Shown here: positions 10,225 to 21,807 of the stretch, in pieces
Position numbering within the stretch: position 1 is the stretch's first letter
Layout of the letters: the number at the start of each line of letters is the position of its first letter
Translations under genes and position numbers: made by a program
Assembly: GCF_047675955.1 (NCBI RefSeq)
Contig: NC_132904.1
Coordinates: 56,911,435 to 56,975,434, forward strand
Source: Chlorocebus sabaeus
Lineage: Eukaryota; Chordata; Mammalia; Primates; Cercopithecidae
Length of the DNA: 64,000 nt
Direction of reading: 5' to 3'
The notes under the pieces: generated by a model
The model's input: the letters and a program-made list of their open reading frames with translations, nothing else
The model's database searches: none
Told to the model about the DNA's origin: nothing

Positions 10225-13200
10225 ATGGCCATGACCAAGGCCAGAAACCCCCGGGAGGCATTGCTCTGGGCCTTGAGTGACCTTGAGGAGAATGATTTCA
10301 AGAAGTTAAAGTTCTACTTACGGGATATGACCCTGTCTGAGGGCCAGCCCCCACTGGCCAGAGGGGAGTTGGAGGGCCTGATTCCGGTGGACCTGGCAGA
10401 ATTACTGATTTCAAAGTATGGAGAAAAGGAGGCTGTGAAAGTTGTCCTCAAGGGCTTGAGGGTCATGAACCTGTTGGAACTTGTGGACCAGCTCAGCCAC
10501 GTTTGTCTGCATGGTGAGTGTGGACCGGGAAAGGGGAGGGCAGGATGGCACTGGGACTCCCCTCCCCCCATGGCATTTGCAGAGCTGCCTGTAGCCTGTA
10601 ACTTATGCCTTCTGTCACCTTGCCCTCTAGTCCCCAGTGCCCCAGAGTCCTTGGTGGTCTCCACCTGAGGGTTCCAACAACTGTCAGGAGGGGGATTGAG
10701 CCAAAGCTGGGGATTTAAGAAAATACTAGTCTTTCTTCCCCACCGCCTACCTCCAGTTGCAGTGGTAGAGAAGGAGAGTCTGAAGAAAGGGGCTTAGAGA
10801 CTGGGAGGGTGTTGGTAAAGGGATTTCCACTAACCAGAAGAAATAGCATCAGGATGTAGGAGTCAGACCTGTACCTAGCTGCTTGCTGGCAGGCAGCTCA
10901 GGCTGCTTCTAAGTCTTCTGTGCCCCTGATCTCTCAAGGAACCACACTACAGAATGGGTGGGTGTGGAACCTCATGGCCTCCTGGTTCTTCCTGTGGGTG
11001 CCTGGGGGGAGGGAGGGATCTTTTGGTGCCTGTGCTCCCTCCCATAGGCTCCTTTCGTGCCTGAAAGCTCCTCTGCTACATACAAATGGGAGGGTTTCAT
11101 GGACCCAGAGTCATGGCTCTTACTGAGAAGCTGGTTTATCTTTAGTATTTGGCTTGTCCTTTCCCAAGAACAGGCTTATTTTAGTCCCTTTTGTGTTGCT
11201 ATAAAGGAATACATGAGACTGGGTAATTTATAAAGAAAAGAGATTTATTTGGCTTATGGTTTGGCAGGTGGTACAAGAGGCATATTGTCAACGTTGGCTT
11301 CTGGTGACGCCTCAGGAAGCTTTCAGTTATGGAAGAAGGCAAGGTCAGAGCTGGTGTGTCACATGGAAAGACAGGGAGGAAGAGAGAGGGGAGGAGGTGC
11401 CAGGCCCTTTTAAACCACCAGCTCTTGTGTAGCTAATAGAGCAAGAACTCACTCATTACTGTGGGGAGAGCCCCAAGACATTCATGAGGGATTTGCCCCT
11501 ATGACAAAAACAACTCCCACTAGGCCCTACCTCCAACATTGGGGATCACATTTCAACCTGAAATTTGGAGGGGACAAACATCCAAACTATATCAAGTCTC
11601 CTATCACTTCACCATCCTCAGACATCCCTTTCCTTTCCCCTCTCTTTGTCCTCACCTCTTCACATGGAGACATTTCACATGAACACTCAGACATTCATGC
11701 ATTCTCACACAGGCATTTTGCACTTACATGTATTCTTACACACACTTGCTGATGCACACTGACATACCTTCCCTGCACAACAGTACATGAAGGTCCATGA
11801 ACGCATTCCATGAGCACATGTGGATACCAGCATTCATGCACAAATATCTACACACAGAACACACCCTTGCACACTCATACAGATGTGTATGTGCATACTA
11901 TGCCTGTACACACACACTCATACACACATACAGTGGCCCTTCCCCATGAAGCCAGAACTATAATCTCAGGGAGATCCAAGTTGGAGACATAGAAGAAGAC
12001 TAATGAGCAGAGTCAGTTTGGAGGGGCCATTTTGCCTTTTAAAATTCCCATTTCACCACCTAACATTCCATTTGTTTGGCTCAGATTACAGAGAAATATA
12101 CCGAGAGCATGTGCGCTGCCTAGAGGAGTGGCAGGAAGCAGGAGTCAATGGCAGATACAATCAGGTGCTCCTGGTGGCCAAGTCCAGCTCAGAGAGCCCA
12201 GAATCACCTTCTCACCCTATCCCGGAGCAGGAGCTGGACTCTGTCATGGTGGAGGCTCTATTTGATTCAGGGGAAAAGCCCTCCCTGGCCCCATCCTTAG
12301 TTGTGCTACAGGGGTCTGCTGGCACTGGAAAGACCACTCTCGCCAGAAAAATGGTGTTGGACTGGGCCACTGGTAGTCTGTACCCAGGCCGGTTTGATTA
12401 TGTCTTTTATGTAAGCTGCAAAGAAGTGGTCCTGCTGCTGGAGAGCAAACTGGAGCAGCTCCTTTTCTGGTGCTGCGGGGACAATCAAGCCCCTGTCACA
12501 GAGATTCTGAGGCAGCCAGAGCGGCTCCTGTTCATCCTGGATGGCTTTGATGAGCTGCAGAGGCCCTTTGAAGAAAAGTTAAAGAAGAGGGGTTTGAGTC
12601 CCAAGGAGAGCCTGCTGCACCTTCTAATTAGGAGACATACACTCCCCACATGTTCCCTTCTCATCACCACCCGGCCCCTGGCTTTGAGGAATCTGGAGCC
12701 CTTGCTGAAACAAGCGCGCCATGTCCATATCTTAGGCTTCTCTGAGGAGGAGAGGGCGAGGTACTTCAGCTCCTATTTCACGGATGAGAAGAAAGCTGAC
12801 AGTGCCTTCGACATTGTACAGAAAAATGACATTCTCTACAAAGCGTGTCAGGTTCCAGGCATTTGCTGGGTGGTCTGCTCCTGGCTGAAGGGGCAGATGG
12901 AGAGAGGCAAAGCTGTCTTAGAGACACCTAGAAACAGCACTGACATCTTCATGGCTTACGTCTCCACCTTCCTGCCGCCCGTTGATGATGGGGGCTGCTC
13001 CGAGTTTTCCCGGCACAGGGTCCTGAGGAGTCTGTGCTCCCTGGCCGCTGAAGGGATTCAGAACCAGAGGTTCCTATTTGAAGAAGCTGAGCTCAGGAAA
13101 CATAATTTAGATGGCCCCAGGCTTGCCGCTTTCCTGAGTAGTAACGATTACCAATTGGGACTTGCCATCAAGAAGTTCTACAGCTTCCGTCACATCAGCT

Positions 13201-13838
13201 TCCAGGACTTTTTCCATGCCATGTCCTACCTGGTGAAAGAGGACCAAAACCGGCTGGGGAAAGAGTCCCGCAGAGAAGTGCAAAGGCTGCTGGAGGCAAA
13301 GGAGCAGGAAGGGAATGATGAGATGACCCTCACTATGCAGTTTTTGTTGGACATATTGAAAAAAGACAGCTTCTTGAACTTGGAGCTCAAGTTCTGCTTC
13401 AGAATTTCTCCTTGTTTAGCGCAGGATCTGAAGCATTTTAAAGAACAGATGGAATCTATGAAGCACAACAGGACCTGGGATTTGGAATTCTCCCTCTATG
13501 AAGCTAAAATAAAGAATCTGGTAAAAGGTATTCAGATGAATGATGTATCGTTCAAGATAAAACATTCAAATGAAAAGAAATCCCAGAGCCAGAATTCATT
13601 TTCTGTCAAAAGCAGCTTGAGTCATGGACCTAAGGAGAAGCAAAAACGTCCTTCTGTCCATGGACAGAAGGAGGGCAAAGATAACATAGCAGGAACACAC
13701 AAGGAGGCTTCTACTGGAAAAGGCAGAGGGACAGAGGAAACAGATGAGGAAGTTAGGTGCAGTGGGATGGGAAGCAGAGAAATGGGGACAATCACGCTGA
13801 AGGATTGGAGGAATGAAGGGGTGAAGGGACAGACATGA
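10225..13838 (+). CDS. NLRP10: NLRP10 (PYRIN-NACHT protein), two coding exons
   Basis: NLR-family cytosolic protein that acts through PYRIN and NACHT domains in innate immune signalling (reported ASC binding and inflammasome modulation in epithelial cells). Exon 1 (10225-10513) starts at an ATG in CACCATGG context and encodes a PYRIN domain of about 96 residues; donor CATG|GTGAGT. Exon 2 (12085-13838) follows acceptor GGCTCAG|AT; the split GAT codon gives Asp97 and keeps the frame. Walker A GSAGTGKTT lies at about residues 173-181 (Lys179) and Walker B ILDGFDE at about 247-253. No leucine-rich repeats follow, the hallmark of NLRP10 among NLRPs. Predicted length is 680 residues against about 655 recalled for human; after GRGTEET the reading continues about 31 residues to TGA at 13836, so the C-terminus differs. 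The frame is otherwise open. Confidence 0.96.
11176..11595 (-). mobile_element. MaLR-type LTR (MST/THE1-like) in NLRP10 intron
   Basis: Reverse-oriented LTR recognised from TTTTGTGTTGCTATAAAGG, GAGACTGGGTAATTTATAA, GCAAGAACTCACTC and CCCACTAGGCCC blocks, ending near AAACTATATCA. No internal retroviral sequence is attached, so it looks like a solo LTR. It opposes the gene's orientation. Confidence 0.8.
11690..11935. repeat. CA-rich degenerate simple repeat
   Basis: Stretch dominated by ACACAC and ACTCATACA-type units with many interruptions, inside the NLRP10 intron. It is a decayed microsatellite, not a clean array. Confidence 0.6.
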
Positions 13839-14568
13839 AGATGGGGAAAGACAGAGTTAAAAAGGATGGAGAGAAGAGAATCAACACTAATGGGTACTAG
13901 AAGGAGTGAAGGACAAAGGAATGATTAGAAAAGAGAATTAGATTTGAGAGGATCAGAAGATATAAACATAGGACCTGGGCAAATGTGTAATGAGTCCTTA
14001 GGAACAGCCCCACTCACCACCAAGGTCTCTAGTACCCTCCCCAGAGGCTGTTTATAACTTCCTACAGTATAGAGTACAGTTTCCATAGCTCCTCTTATAT
14101 ATTAAAGTTGATGACCAAGCATTTGATTCTGACATTTGACTCTTTCCTAGACAATAAACTATTTCCTGCTTATTTCAGAGAAGGCTTCTGGAGACATTTC
14201 CAGGAATTGTTTTTACAGCCTAAAGCTATAGGGATACAGACATGTAAGAAAGGCAAGGATTATACATTTTGAATTCATCATGCTGTGTCCAGACCTGTGC
14301 AAAATCCTGGCATAGAATAGTGTGTAGTAAAGGTTTATTGAACGTATGTCTAGGGATCTCTTTGTCCTTAATCTGAAATTAAGATGTTTATATAATTAAA
14401 GATTTTGATACATGGATGTTGGTATTTGGGAGAAGGAAAGGATAAATTTGGAGTTACATACCAAGGCTCCACCAGATGAAAATAGTGCCTGACTGTGGGT
14501 TTCACTGGCAACAAAAGCAAATGTAACACAAGAACTTATATTGGTGCTATAAGCATGTCAAAATTATG
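13839..14568. other. NLRP10 3' UTR and downstream flank
   Basis: Purine-rich sequence directly after the stop (AGGAGTGAAGG-like units) and then mixed sequence. A MIR/L2-like tail (CTGGCATAGAATAGTGTGTAG) occurs near 14310. No further exon seen. Confidence 0.5.
14153..14158 (+). terminator. NLRP10: Candidate NLRP10 polyadenylation signal
   Basis: Canonical AATAAA 315 bases after the NLRP10 stop codon. A weaker ATTAAA occurs at 14101. Which one is used cannot be told from the sequence. Confidence 0.5.
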
Positions 14569-14569
14569 C

Positions 14570-15010
14570 AAGAGATAATATAACATTTATGGGCTAGAAA
14601 TAATAAATATAAATTACTTATAGTCATTATTGCTAGTTGAATATGCATATAATATCATTGATGTGAGAATCAGTGTGTTTTACTGGAAAGATTAGGAACA
14701 CTGGTTCTAATAAACCTGGTTCTAAATATTGGATCTAAATACTGGATCTGCCATTTTCCAGCTATGTACCTTTGCTCAATTACTTATCTTTTCCAAGCAT
14801 CAGTTTTTAAAAATTTATAAAATAAGAATTGTAATATTTATAATTTGGGAAAATATAAGGTTTAGACCTACTACTGCTACTGCTACTAGAGTAGCAGAAA
14901 CAATGATGATAATAAAAGTTAACACATTTTAGAGCTCTTCTTGTGTGCCAGGCTTTGGGCAAGCATTTACATACACATACAGTTTAGTTTTCTCCCATTT
15001 TAAAAATGTA
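14570..15010 (+). repeat. Duplicon segment shared with about 39.66-39.98 kb
   Basis: Shares ordered blocks with the later segment: TTGAATATGCATA, AACTGATGTGA-like, ATAAACCTG, the CTGCCAT block, and a three-base CTACTGCTACTG-type region. The identity is loose, indicating an old duplication. A short trinucleotide run CTACTACTGCTACTGCTACT sits at 14870-14888. Confidence 0.55.
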
Positions 15011-15014
15011 CATA

Positions 15015-15455
15015 AATGTTCTATTGTGTCTTGGCCTCTTTCTTTCAACATCTAGTTTTTATATGTTACATATAATGTTTCCATAATCATTTTGAATGTC
15101 TTTTTCTGCACATATATATTCATTTGTGTTGGATATACCTAGAACTGGAATTTCTGGGTCAAAGGATATGTATGTCTTTGGCTATAGAAGATAAAAGTGA
15201 ACAATTTTTCAAAGTGATTGTATTAATCTTCTTTAATAAATAGTGTGTAAGAGTTACCACTATTCCAAATCCTTGTCAACACTTAGTATTGTCAATATTT
15301 TCATTTTAGCTATTCTTGTGGTTATGTAATGGCCTCTAATCATGATTTTAATTTGCATTTTTCCTATGAGTAATGAGGTTGTCTATACAAACCTTTATTG
15401 GCTATTTAGATATACCCTTTGGTGAAATGACTATTAATGTTTTTTATTCATTTAA
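15015..15455 (-). mobile_element. Old L1 (L1M) 3' fragment
   Basis: Antisense of an L1 3' region: GAATTTCTGGGTCAAAGG, TTTTTCAAAGTGATTGTA, CCAAATCCTTGTCAACA and TTTAATTTGCATTTTTCC appear in the order of an inverted L1. It abuts an L1 in the opposite orientation. Confidence 0.75.
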
Positions 15456-15907
15456 AAATGTTAACAATATCTCTCATGAGCATATATGCAAAAATCCTCA
15501 ACCAAATATAAGCAAATTGAATCCAACAGTGTATAAAAAGAATTACATATTATGACCAAGTGAGATTTATTTCAGGTATATAAGGCTAGATCAGTATTTT
15601 AAAATTAATGTAATTTATCGCATCAACAGGCTAAAGAAGTAAAATCATATGATCATATCAATAGATGCAGAAAAACATTTCCAGCATCTATTTATGATAA
15701 AAATTCTCAACAAATTAGGAATAGAGGGGAACTTCTTCAGTTTGATAAACAACATCTACGAAAGCCCTATGGCTAAAATCATACTTAATTGTGAGAAAGT
15801 AGATGCTTTCTCCATAAGATTGGGAACAAGGCAAAGATGCCTTTTCTCACTGCTCCTATTCAACTTTGTGCTGGACATCCTAGCAATGCAATGAAAGAAG
15901 AAAAGGA

Positions 15908-16248
15908 TGCAGCCATAAAAAAGAATGAGATCATGTCCTTTGCAGGGACATGAATAGAGCTGGAGGCCATTATCTGTAGCAAATTAATGCAGGAACAGGC
16001 AACCAAATACCACATGTTCTCACTTATAAGTGGGAGTTAAATGATGAGAACACATGGACACATAGAGGGGAACAACACACATTGGGGCCTATTGAAGGCT
16101 GAAGGGTGGGAGGATCAGGAAAAATAACTAATGGTAGTAGGCTCAATACCTGGCTGATGAAATAATGTGTACAACAAACCCCCGACACAAGTTTACCTAT
16201 GTAACAAACCTGCACATGTGCCCCTGAACTTAAAATAAAAGTTAAAAA
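15908..16248 (+). mobile_element. Younger 5'-truncated L1 nested in older L1
   Basis: A 340-base L1 3' end (GGCCATTATCTGTAGCAAA, CACTTATAAGTGGGAG, ACAAACCTGCACATGTGCCC) ending in an A-rich tail. The 13-base AAGAAGAAAAGGA repeat occurs at 15895-15907 and again at 16249-16261, a good target-site duplication in the older L1 ORF2. Confidence 0.9.
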
Positions 16249-17330
16249 AAGAAGAAAAGGAAATAGAAGATATAGTGATTGGGAGGGAAGAAATAACCTG
16301 TCTTTGTTCACAGATGACAAAATTGCCTATGTAGAAAATGTCAAAGAATTTATCTTTTTAAACCCTCTGGAACTAATAAGTAATTATAGTAAGACTGAAG
16401 GATACAAGGCTAATATGCAAAATTCTATTGCTTTCTTATATACCAGCAATGAACACAACACCATCTACCTTAGCACCAAAAAATACTTACATATACACCT
16501 AATTAAATATGTGCAATATATCTATGAGGAAAATGACAACACTTTGAGGAAAGAAATCAAAGAAGCTGTAAATGAATGGGAAGATTTTCCATGTTCATGG
16601 ATAGAAAGACTCAATATTGTTAAGATGTCAGTTTTCCCCAACTTGATCTGTAGATTCAATGCAATCCCAATCAAAATTCCAGCAAATAACTTTGTGGACA
16701 CTGATAAGCTGATTCTAATGTTTATGTGCAAAGGCAAAAGACTCAGAACAGCCAATAAAATATTGAAGAAGAACAAAGTTGGAGGAGTGCTGCTATCCAA
16801 CTTCTTCCTACTATAAAGCTACAGTAATCAAGACAGTATGGTATTGTTAAAATAATAGAGAAATCAGTGGAGTGGAATAGAGAACCAGAAACAAACCTAC
16901 ACAAAAATAGTCAATCGATCTTAGACAAAGGAGCAAAAGCAATTTAATGAAGAAAGTTTACTCTTTTCAACAAATGGTGCTGAAACAACTGGACATCCAC
17001 ATGTAAAAAAATGAATCTAGATGTAAAATACAAAAGTACTAATATAAACTGCTAGAAGACAATATGGGAGAAAATATAGGTGACCTTGGGTTTGATGATG
17101 CCTTTTAAGATATAACACCAAAAGCATGAATCATTAAAAAAAGAATTAGTTGGCTTCATTAAAATTAAAAACTTTTGCTCTGTGAAAGACACTGTTAAGA
17201 GAATGAAAAGATAAGCCAAAGACTGGGAGAAAATACTTGCAAACACATATCTGATAAAAGACTTGTGTAAAAAAAATATACAAATAGCTCTTAAAACTCA
17301 ATAATAAACAGTCTACTTAAAAAGTGAGTA

Positions 17331-17588
17331 AGAGGCTGAGGCTGGTGGATCACGAGGTCAAGAGATTGAGACCGTCCTGGTCAACATGGTGAAACCCCAT
17401 CTTTACTAAAAATACAAAAATTAGCCAGACGTGGTGGTGCACACCTGTGGTTCCAGCTACTCGGGAGGCTGAGGCAGGAGAATTGCTTGAATCCAGGAGG
17501 CGGAGGTTGCAGTGAGCCAAGATTGCACCACTGCACTCCAGCCTGGCAATAGAGCAAGACTCTGTCTCAAGAAAAAAAAAAAAAGGGA
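17331..17588 (+). mobile_element. 5'-truncated Alu in old L1
   Basis: Forward Alu starting at AGGCTGAGGCTGGTGG, so the first 40-50 bases are absent, with a 13-base A tail. The surrounding sequence is L1 on both sides. Confidence 0.85.
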
Positions 17589-18545
17589 GTAAAAAGATTG
17601 GAACAGATAGCTTATTAAAGAAGATACACAGATGGCAAATAAATATTTGAAAAGATGCTCAACATCACATGTCATTAGGGAATTGCAAACTAAAACCACG
17701 ATAAGATACCATGACACCCCTGTTAGAATGGCTAACATCCCAAATCCTGGCTACACTAAATGCTTGTTAGGATGTGGAGTAATGGGAGCTTTATTCATTG
17801 CTGCTCAGAATGTGAAATGGTACAGCCATTTTGAAAGACAGTTTGGCAGTTTCCTACAAAGCTAAACATAGTTTTACCATATGTAAGATCTAGCTATTTT
17901 GCTCCTAGATATTTACCCGAGTGAGTTGGAAATGTATGTCCACATAAAAACCTGCAGATGAATATTTATAGCAGCTTTATTCATAATTGCCCAAATTTGG
18001 AAGCAACCAAGATGTCCTTCAATAGGTGATGGATAAGCAAACTGTGATACATGAACATAATGGAACAGTATTCAGTGATAAAAAATAAATGAGCAATTAA
18101 GGCATGAAAAGATATGGAGGAGCCTTAAATGCAACTACTAAGTGAAAGAAGCCAGTCTGAAAAGGCTATGTACTGTATAATTCCAAATATATGATCTTAT
18201 GAAAAATGAAAAACTATGGAGACAATAAAAAAATCAGTGGTTGCCAGGGGTTCAAAGAGAGTCAGGGAGAGATAAGTAGGTGGAGGCACAGGCACTTTAG
18301 GGTAGTAAAACTACTCTGTGTGATATTGTAATGATGGAGTCATGACATAAATTTTTCAAAACCCATGGATCTGTACAATACAAAGAATGAATCCTAACGT
18401 AAACTATGGCTTGTAGTTAATAATAGTGTGTCAAAATTGGTTCATCAATGATCACAAATGTGTCACACTAATGCAAGATGTTAATAAGAGAAACTTTGTG
18501 AGGGAGTGGTGGTGGTGGAGAAGGTATATAGGAACTTTCTGTACT

Positions 18546-20335
18546 AAAAACAAGTTTTATTGAAGTATAATTGGTTTAATACAATAAATTGTGCATATTT
18601 AATGCATAAAATCTGATGAATTTGTACATACACATATATCTGTGAAACCATGACTACAATCAAGGTAAAAGACATAACAATCACCTCCAAAAATTTTCCC
18701 GTGTCCTTTTTTCTTTTTTTTGTGTTAAAAACACAATAAGAAATTTACCCTCTTATACATTTTTAAGCACATAATACAGCACTGTTGACTATATGTGGGA
18801 ATTCTGTACTTTCTGCTCAATTTTTCTTTAAGCCTAAATTGCTCTTAAAAAACTAAGGAAATCGGGGCGGGGCACAGTGGCTCACGCCTGTAATCCCAGC
18901 ACTTTGGGAGGCCGAGGCGGGGCAGATCACGAGGTCAGGAGATCGAGACCATTCTGGCTAACACGGTGAAACCCGGTCTCTACTAAAAATACAAAAAATT
19001 AGCCGGGTGTGGTGGCGGGCGCCTGTAGTCCCAGCTACTCGGGAAGCTGAGACAGGAGAATGGTGAGAACCCGGGAGGCGGAGCTTGCAGTGAGCCGAGT
19101 TCTCACCACTGCACTCCAGCCTGGGCAACAGAGCGAGACTCAGTCTCAAAAAAAAAAAAAAACTAACTAAGGAAATCGGAATAAAGTATGGACTTTAGTT
19201 AATAAAAATGTGGTTAACTTTACTGATATATAGGATATTAAAAAATATTCTAGGTATTAGGTCGTTTATCAGTTAATATGTGTTACACCTATCTCCTCTT
19301 ATTTTTTTGGCTTGTTTTTTCAGTCTCTTGATGCCTTTCGATAAAGGAGTTCTTAATTTACTCATTTTTTCTTTTGTGATTAATGATTTTATTTTCTGTT
19401 TAAGACATTTCCTATCCTGAGAATATAAAATAATCTCCAATATAAATTCCCAGAAACTTTATTGCTTTACTTAACATATTTAGTCTCGTAAACCACTAGG
19501 AATTAATTTTTGTGTATGGTGTGAGATAAGTTTTATTTTTTCCCAGTGATGATAATCAGGTGACCTAATACTATTTATTCAAGAGATCAACCTTTCTCCA
19601 CAGATCTGCAGTATCATCTTCATCATAAATCAAGTGTACATAAATCTCTTCTAATCTCTCTATTCTTTTCCATTGATCTATCTGTAGATTCTCATGGCAA
19701 ACACCATGCAGTTTTTATTATGGTAGCTTTGTAATAAGTCTTGCCACCTGGTAGTGGAAGAACAACAATTTTTCTTCTGGATTTTTGTGGCTATTTTAGG
19801 TCCTTTGCATCTATGCTTAAATTTTAGAAGCAATTTGTCAATTTCTAAGAAAAACATTAGGATTTTAGGGTTTTGATTGACATTGCACGCAATCTATAGA
19901 TCAAATTTGGGAGGACAGACAATTTTATAATATTGATCCTTCTAATCCATGTACATTGATTGCATATAGCTCTACTTTTTATATACATTTGATGTCTTAC
20001 AGCAATATTTTGTAGTTCATATCTTTCGATGGTATTTAATACAATTCTAAGTATGATTCTTAAATTTTTATTTTCTAATTGTTTTTACAATTAGCTTTTT
20101 ATCAATCTAACTTTTTTGTACATTGATCTTGTATACCGTCATTTTCCCAAATTTACTTATTTTTTAATAGTTTAAGAGCAGACTTTTCGGACCTTATATT
20201 GACACATTATGTTGTCTGCAAATAATGACAGTTTAATTTCTTCATTTCTAATCACTGTACCTTTAACTTATTTTTGGTGCAAATTTTGTTTATCTATAGA
20301 TTCTGGTCTTATTTCATTAGACTTTCCTTGAAAAA
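18546..20335 (-). mobile_element. Old L1 (L1M) ORF2 and 3' region
   Basis: Antisense L1: the TTATTGAAGTATAATTGG block near 18560, then after an AluY insertion the ORF2 antisense landmarks TTTTTGTGTATGGTGTGAG, CATTGATCTATCTGTAG, TGTGGCTATTTTAGG and GATTTTGATTGACATTGC-like. Highly diverged, consistent with an L1M-age element. Confidence 0.75.
18866..19164 (+). mobile_element. AluY with exact 15-bp target-site duplication
   Basis: Forward, nearly intact Alu (GGCGGGGCACAGTGG start, AGGAGATCGAGACC, GGCGGAGCTTGCAG), AluY-like. The 15-base AACTAAGGAAATCGG occurs at 18851-18865 and 19165-19179, an exact target-site duplication. Confidence 0.92.
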
Positions 20336-20633
20336 AATTTTTTTTTTTTGAGACAGAGTTTTGCTCTTGTCACCCAAGCTGGAGTGCAGTGGCGTGATCT
20401 CGGCTCACTGCAACCTCTGCCTCCCAGGTTCAAACAATTCTCCTGCCTCAGCCTCCTGAGTAGCTGGGATTACAGGCAACTGCCACCATGCCCAGCTCAT
20501 TTTTGTATTTTTTAGAAGAGACGGGATTTCACCATGTTGGTCAGGCTGGTCTTGAACTCCTGAGTTCAGGTGATCCACCCGCCTTGGCCTCCCAAAGTGC
20601 TGGGATTACAGGTGTGAGCCACCACACTCGGCC
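20336..20633 (-). mobile_element. Alu element
   Basis: Full-length reverse Alu with a T-rich start and ACACTCGGCC head, AluS-like divergence. Confidence 0.85.
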
Positions 20634-20656
20634 TTCTTGAATTTTAAAAAATAATT

Positions 20657-20783
20657 TTGCTGGGTGTGGTGGCACACACCTGTAATCCCAGCACTCTGGA
20701 GGCTAAAGTGGGAGGATTACCTGAGTTTAGGAGTTGGAAGACAGCCTGAGCAACATAGCAAGAGCCTGTCTTTAAAAAATAAA
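20657..20783 (+). mobile_element. Alu left-monomer fragment
   Basis: Forward single-arm Alu (GCTGGGTGTGGTGGC to CAAGAGCCTGTCTTTAAAAAA) of about 125 bases, like a FLAM or 3'-truncated Alu, with an A-rich tail. Confidence 0.7.
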
Positions 20784-20962
20784 TGTATACATACATGTAT
20801 AATTCTGTATTTCTTCTTTAAAGAGATCGATTATATACATTGGATTTTCTTGGTTTGCTTTCCAAGTCTAAAACTTTTTTGTAGTCATTTAAACCTTTTA
20901 TTTTCTGTTTTATTTTTCTTGATTCTATTTTCTATTTGTTGCTATGTTTTGGCAAAGAGAAG

Positions 20963-21196
20963 TTATTACTAAAATGGTGTCCCTATTAGAACCATTAAAG
21001 AGGAGTATGCAGGAAACGTAGGTAGGACATCTGTTTCAACCTGTGCATTGGTGACCAGTCTCTGAGTTGTGCGTTTGTATTGCCCCTGTATTTGTGTACT
21101 TTAACAATTGTGTAAATAATAACTTCATAATGACTTCTAAAAAAAAGTATGTTTTCCTCTTTAATGGTTCTGATAGGGGCAGCATTGTAGTAATAA
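20963..21196. repeat. Palindromic element with 42-bp inverted arms
   Basis: Left arm 20963-21004 and right arm 21155-21196 are reverse complements at 38 of 42 positions by hand count, with a 150-base interior. The shape fits a non-autonomous DNA transposon (MITE), but I cannot name the family. Confidence 0.6.
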
Positions 21197-21539
21197 TTTC
21201 ATTTATTATTCAATATCCTTTATGAACTCTGGTAGCTAGTATTTTATAACTTTCATTTTTTAAACTATATATTTCCTTAATGCTTATATTTGTGCTTTGT
21301 ACTCTTGTTTTAGAGGAGCAGTTTCTTCATAAGTATTTAAAATTATTGGCTTTTCTTTTTGGCCACAATTTTTATTGGCTTCATAGCAACATTTTTATAG
21401 TCATTGTTCTTAATATGCTATTTCCTCCCTGAAACTTTTTTTTCTTATAGTTTCTGCTTCAATATCATGCTGTTTCTCTTTTGATTATTTCTCACATTTG
21501 AACAAGTTAAGTTCTTTCTGTACTTTTTTTTGCAAAAAG

Positions 21540-21780
21540 GTTTTCTGGAGGAAGGGCTAGGGTCATTCAAACCAGCAGGGATTCTCTTGGTTAACACTAA
21601 AGTTCTTTAGAAGTTTGCTACTCAATATGTGGTTTGTGGCCCAGCCGCCCTGGCATCATCTGGGGGCCTGCTAAAAATGCAGACTCTCAAGGCCCACTCC
21701 AGATCTACTGAATTTGAATCTTCATTTTCAAAAGATCCTCTGGTGATTCAAGGCTCATTGAAGTGTGAGAAGAAAGAGGG
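21540..21780 (+). repeat. Duplicon segment with MER5A-like element
   Basis: GGAAGGGCTAGGGTCATTCAAACCAGCAGG followed by a MER5A-like hAT remnant (CTGGCATCATCTGGGGGCC, AGATCTACTGAATTTGAATC). The non-MER5A part aligns with 40860-40980 and more weakly with 62330-62410. Motifs are quoted here only in part. Confidence 0.55.
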
Positions 21781-21807
21781 CTTTCTTTTTTGTCCTTAAC
21801 AATTCTT

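Larger units (their letters stand above)
10514..12084 (+). other. NLRP10: NLRP10 intron 1
   Basis: GT...AG intron of 1571 bases between the PYRIN and NACHT exons. The donor is GTGAGT, and the acceptor is TTTGTTTGGCTCAG with a modest pyrimidine tract. It contains a MaLR-type LTR (11176-11595) and a CA-rich stretch (about 11690-11935). An in-frame reading upstream of the acceptor from 12003 is intronic and not part of the protein. Confidence 0.9.
15456..18545 (+). mobile_element. Old L1, ORF2 and 3' end, with two nested insertions
   Basis: Forward L1 with ORF2 reverse-transcriptase remnants: a stretch at 15649-15894 encodes an IISIDAEKHF-type block, and the polymerase FADD box reads FTDD near 16310. 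It continues through ORF2 C-terminal sequence (16304-16816) to a 3' region ending near 18545. Many stops and frameshifts; it is dead. A younger L1 3' end (15908-16248) and an Alu (17331-17588) interrupt it. Confidence 0.85.

Noticed and set aside
10513..10668. Reading of exon 1 continuing past position 10513 to a stop at 10668
   Set aside because: It is translation through the GTGAGT donor into the intron; splicing to exon 2 restores the known protein.
12003..12084. In-frame ATG upstream of NLRP10 exon 2 as the protein start
   Set aside because: The acceptor GGCTCAG at 12078-12084 and the PYRIN exon with matching phase give the known NLRP10 architecture; the upstream residues are intronic translation.
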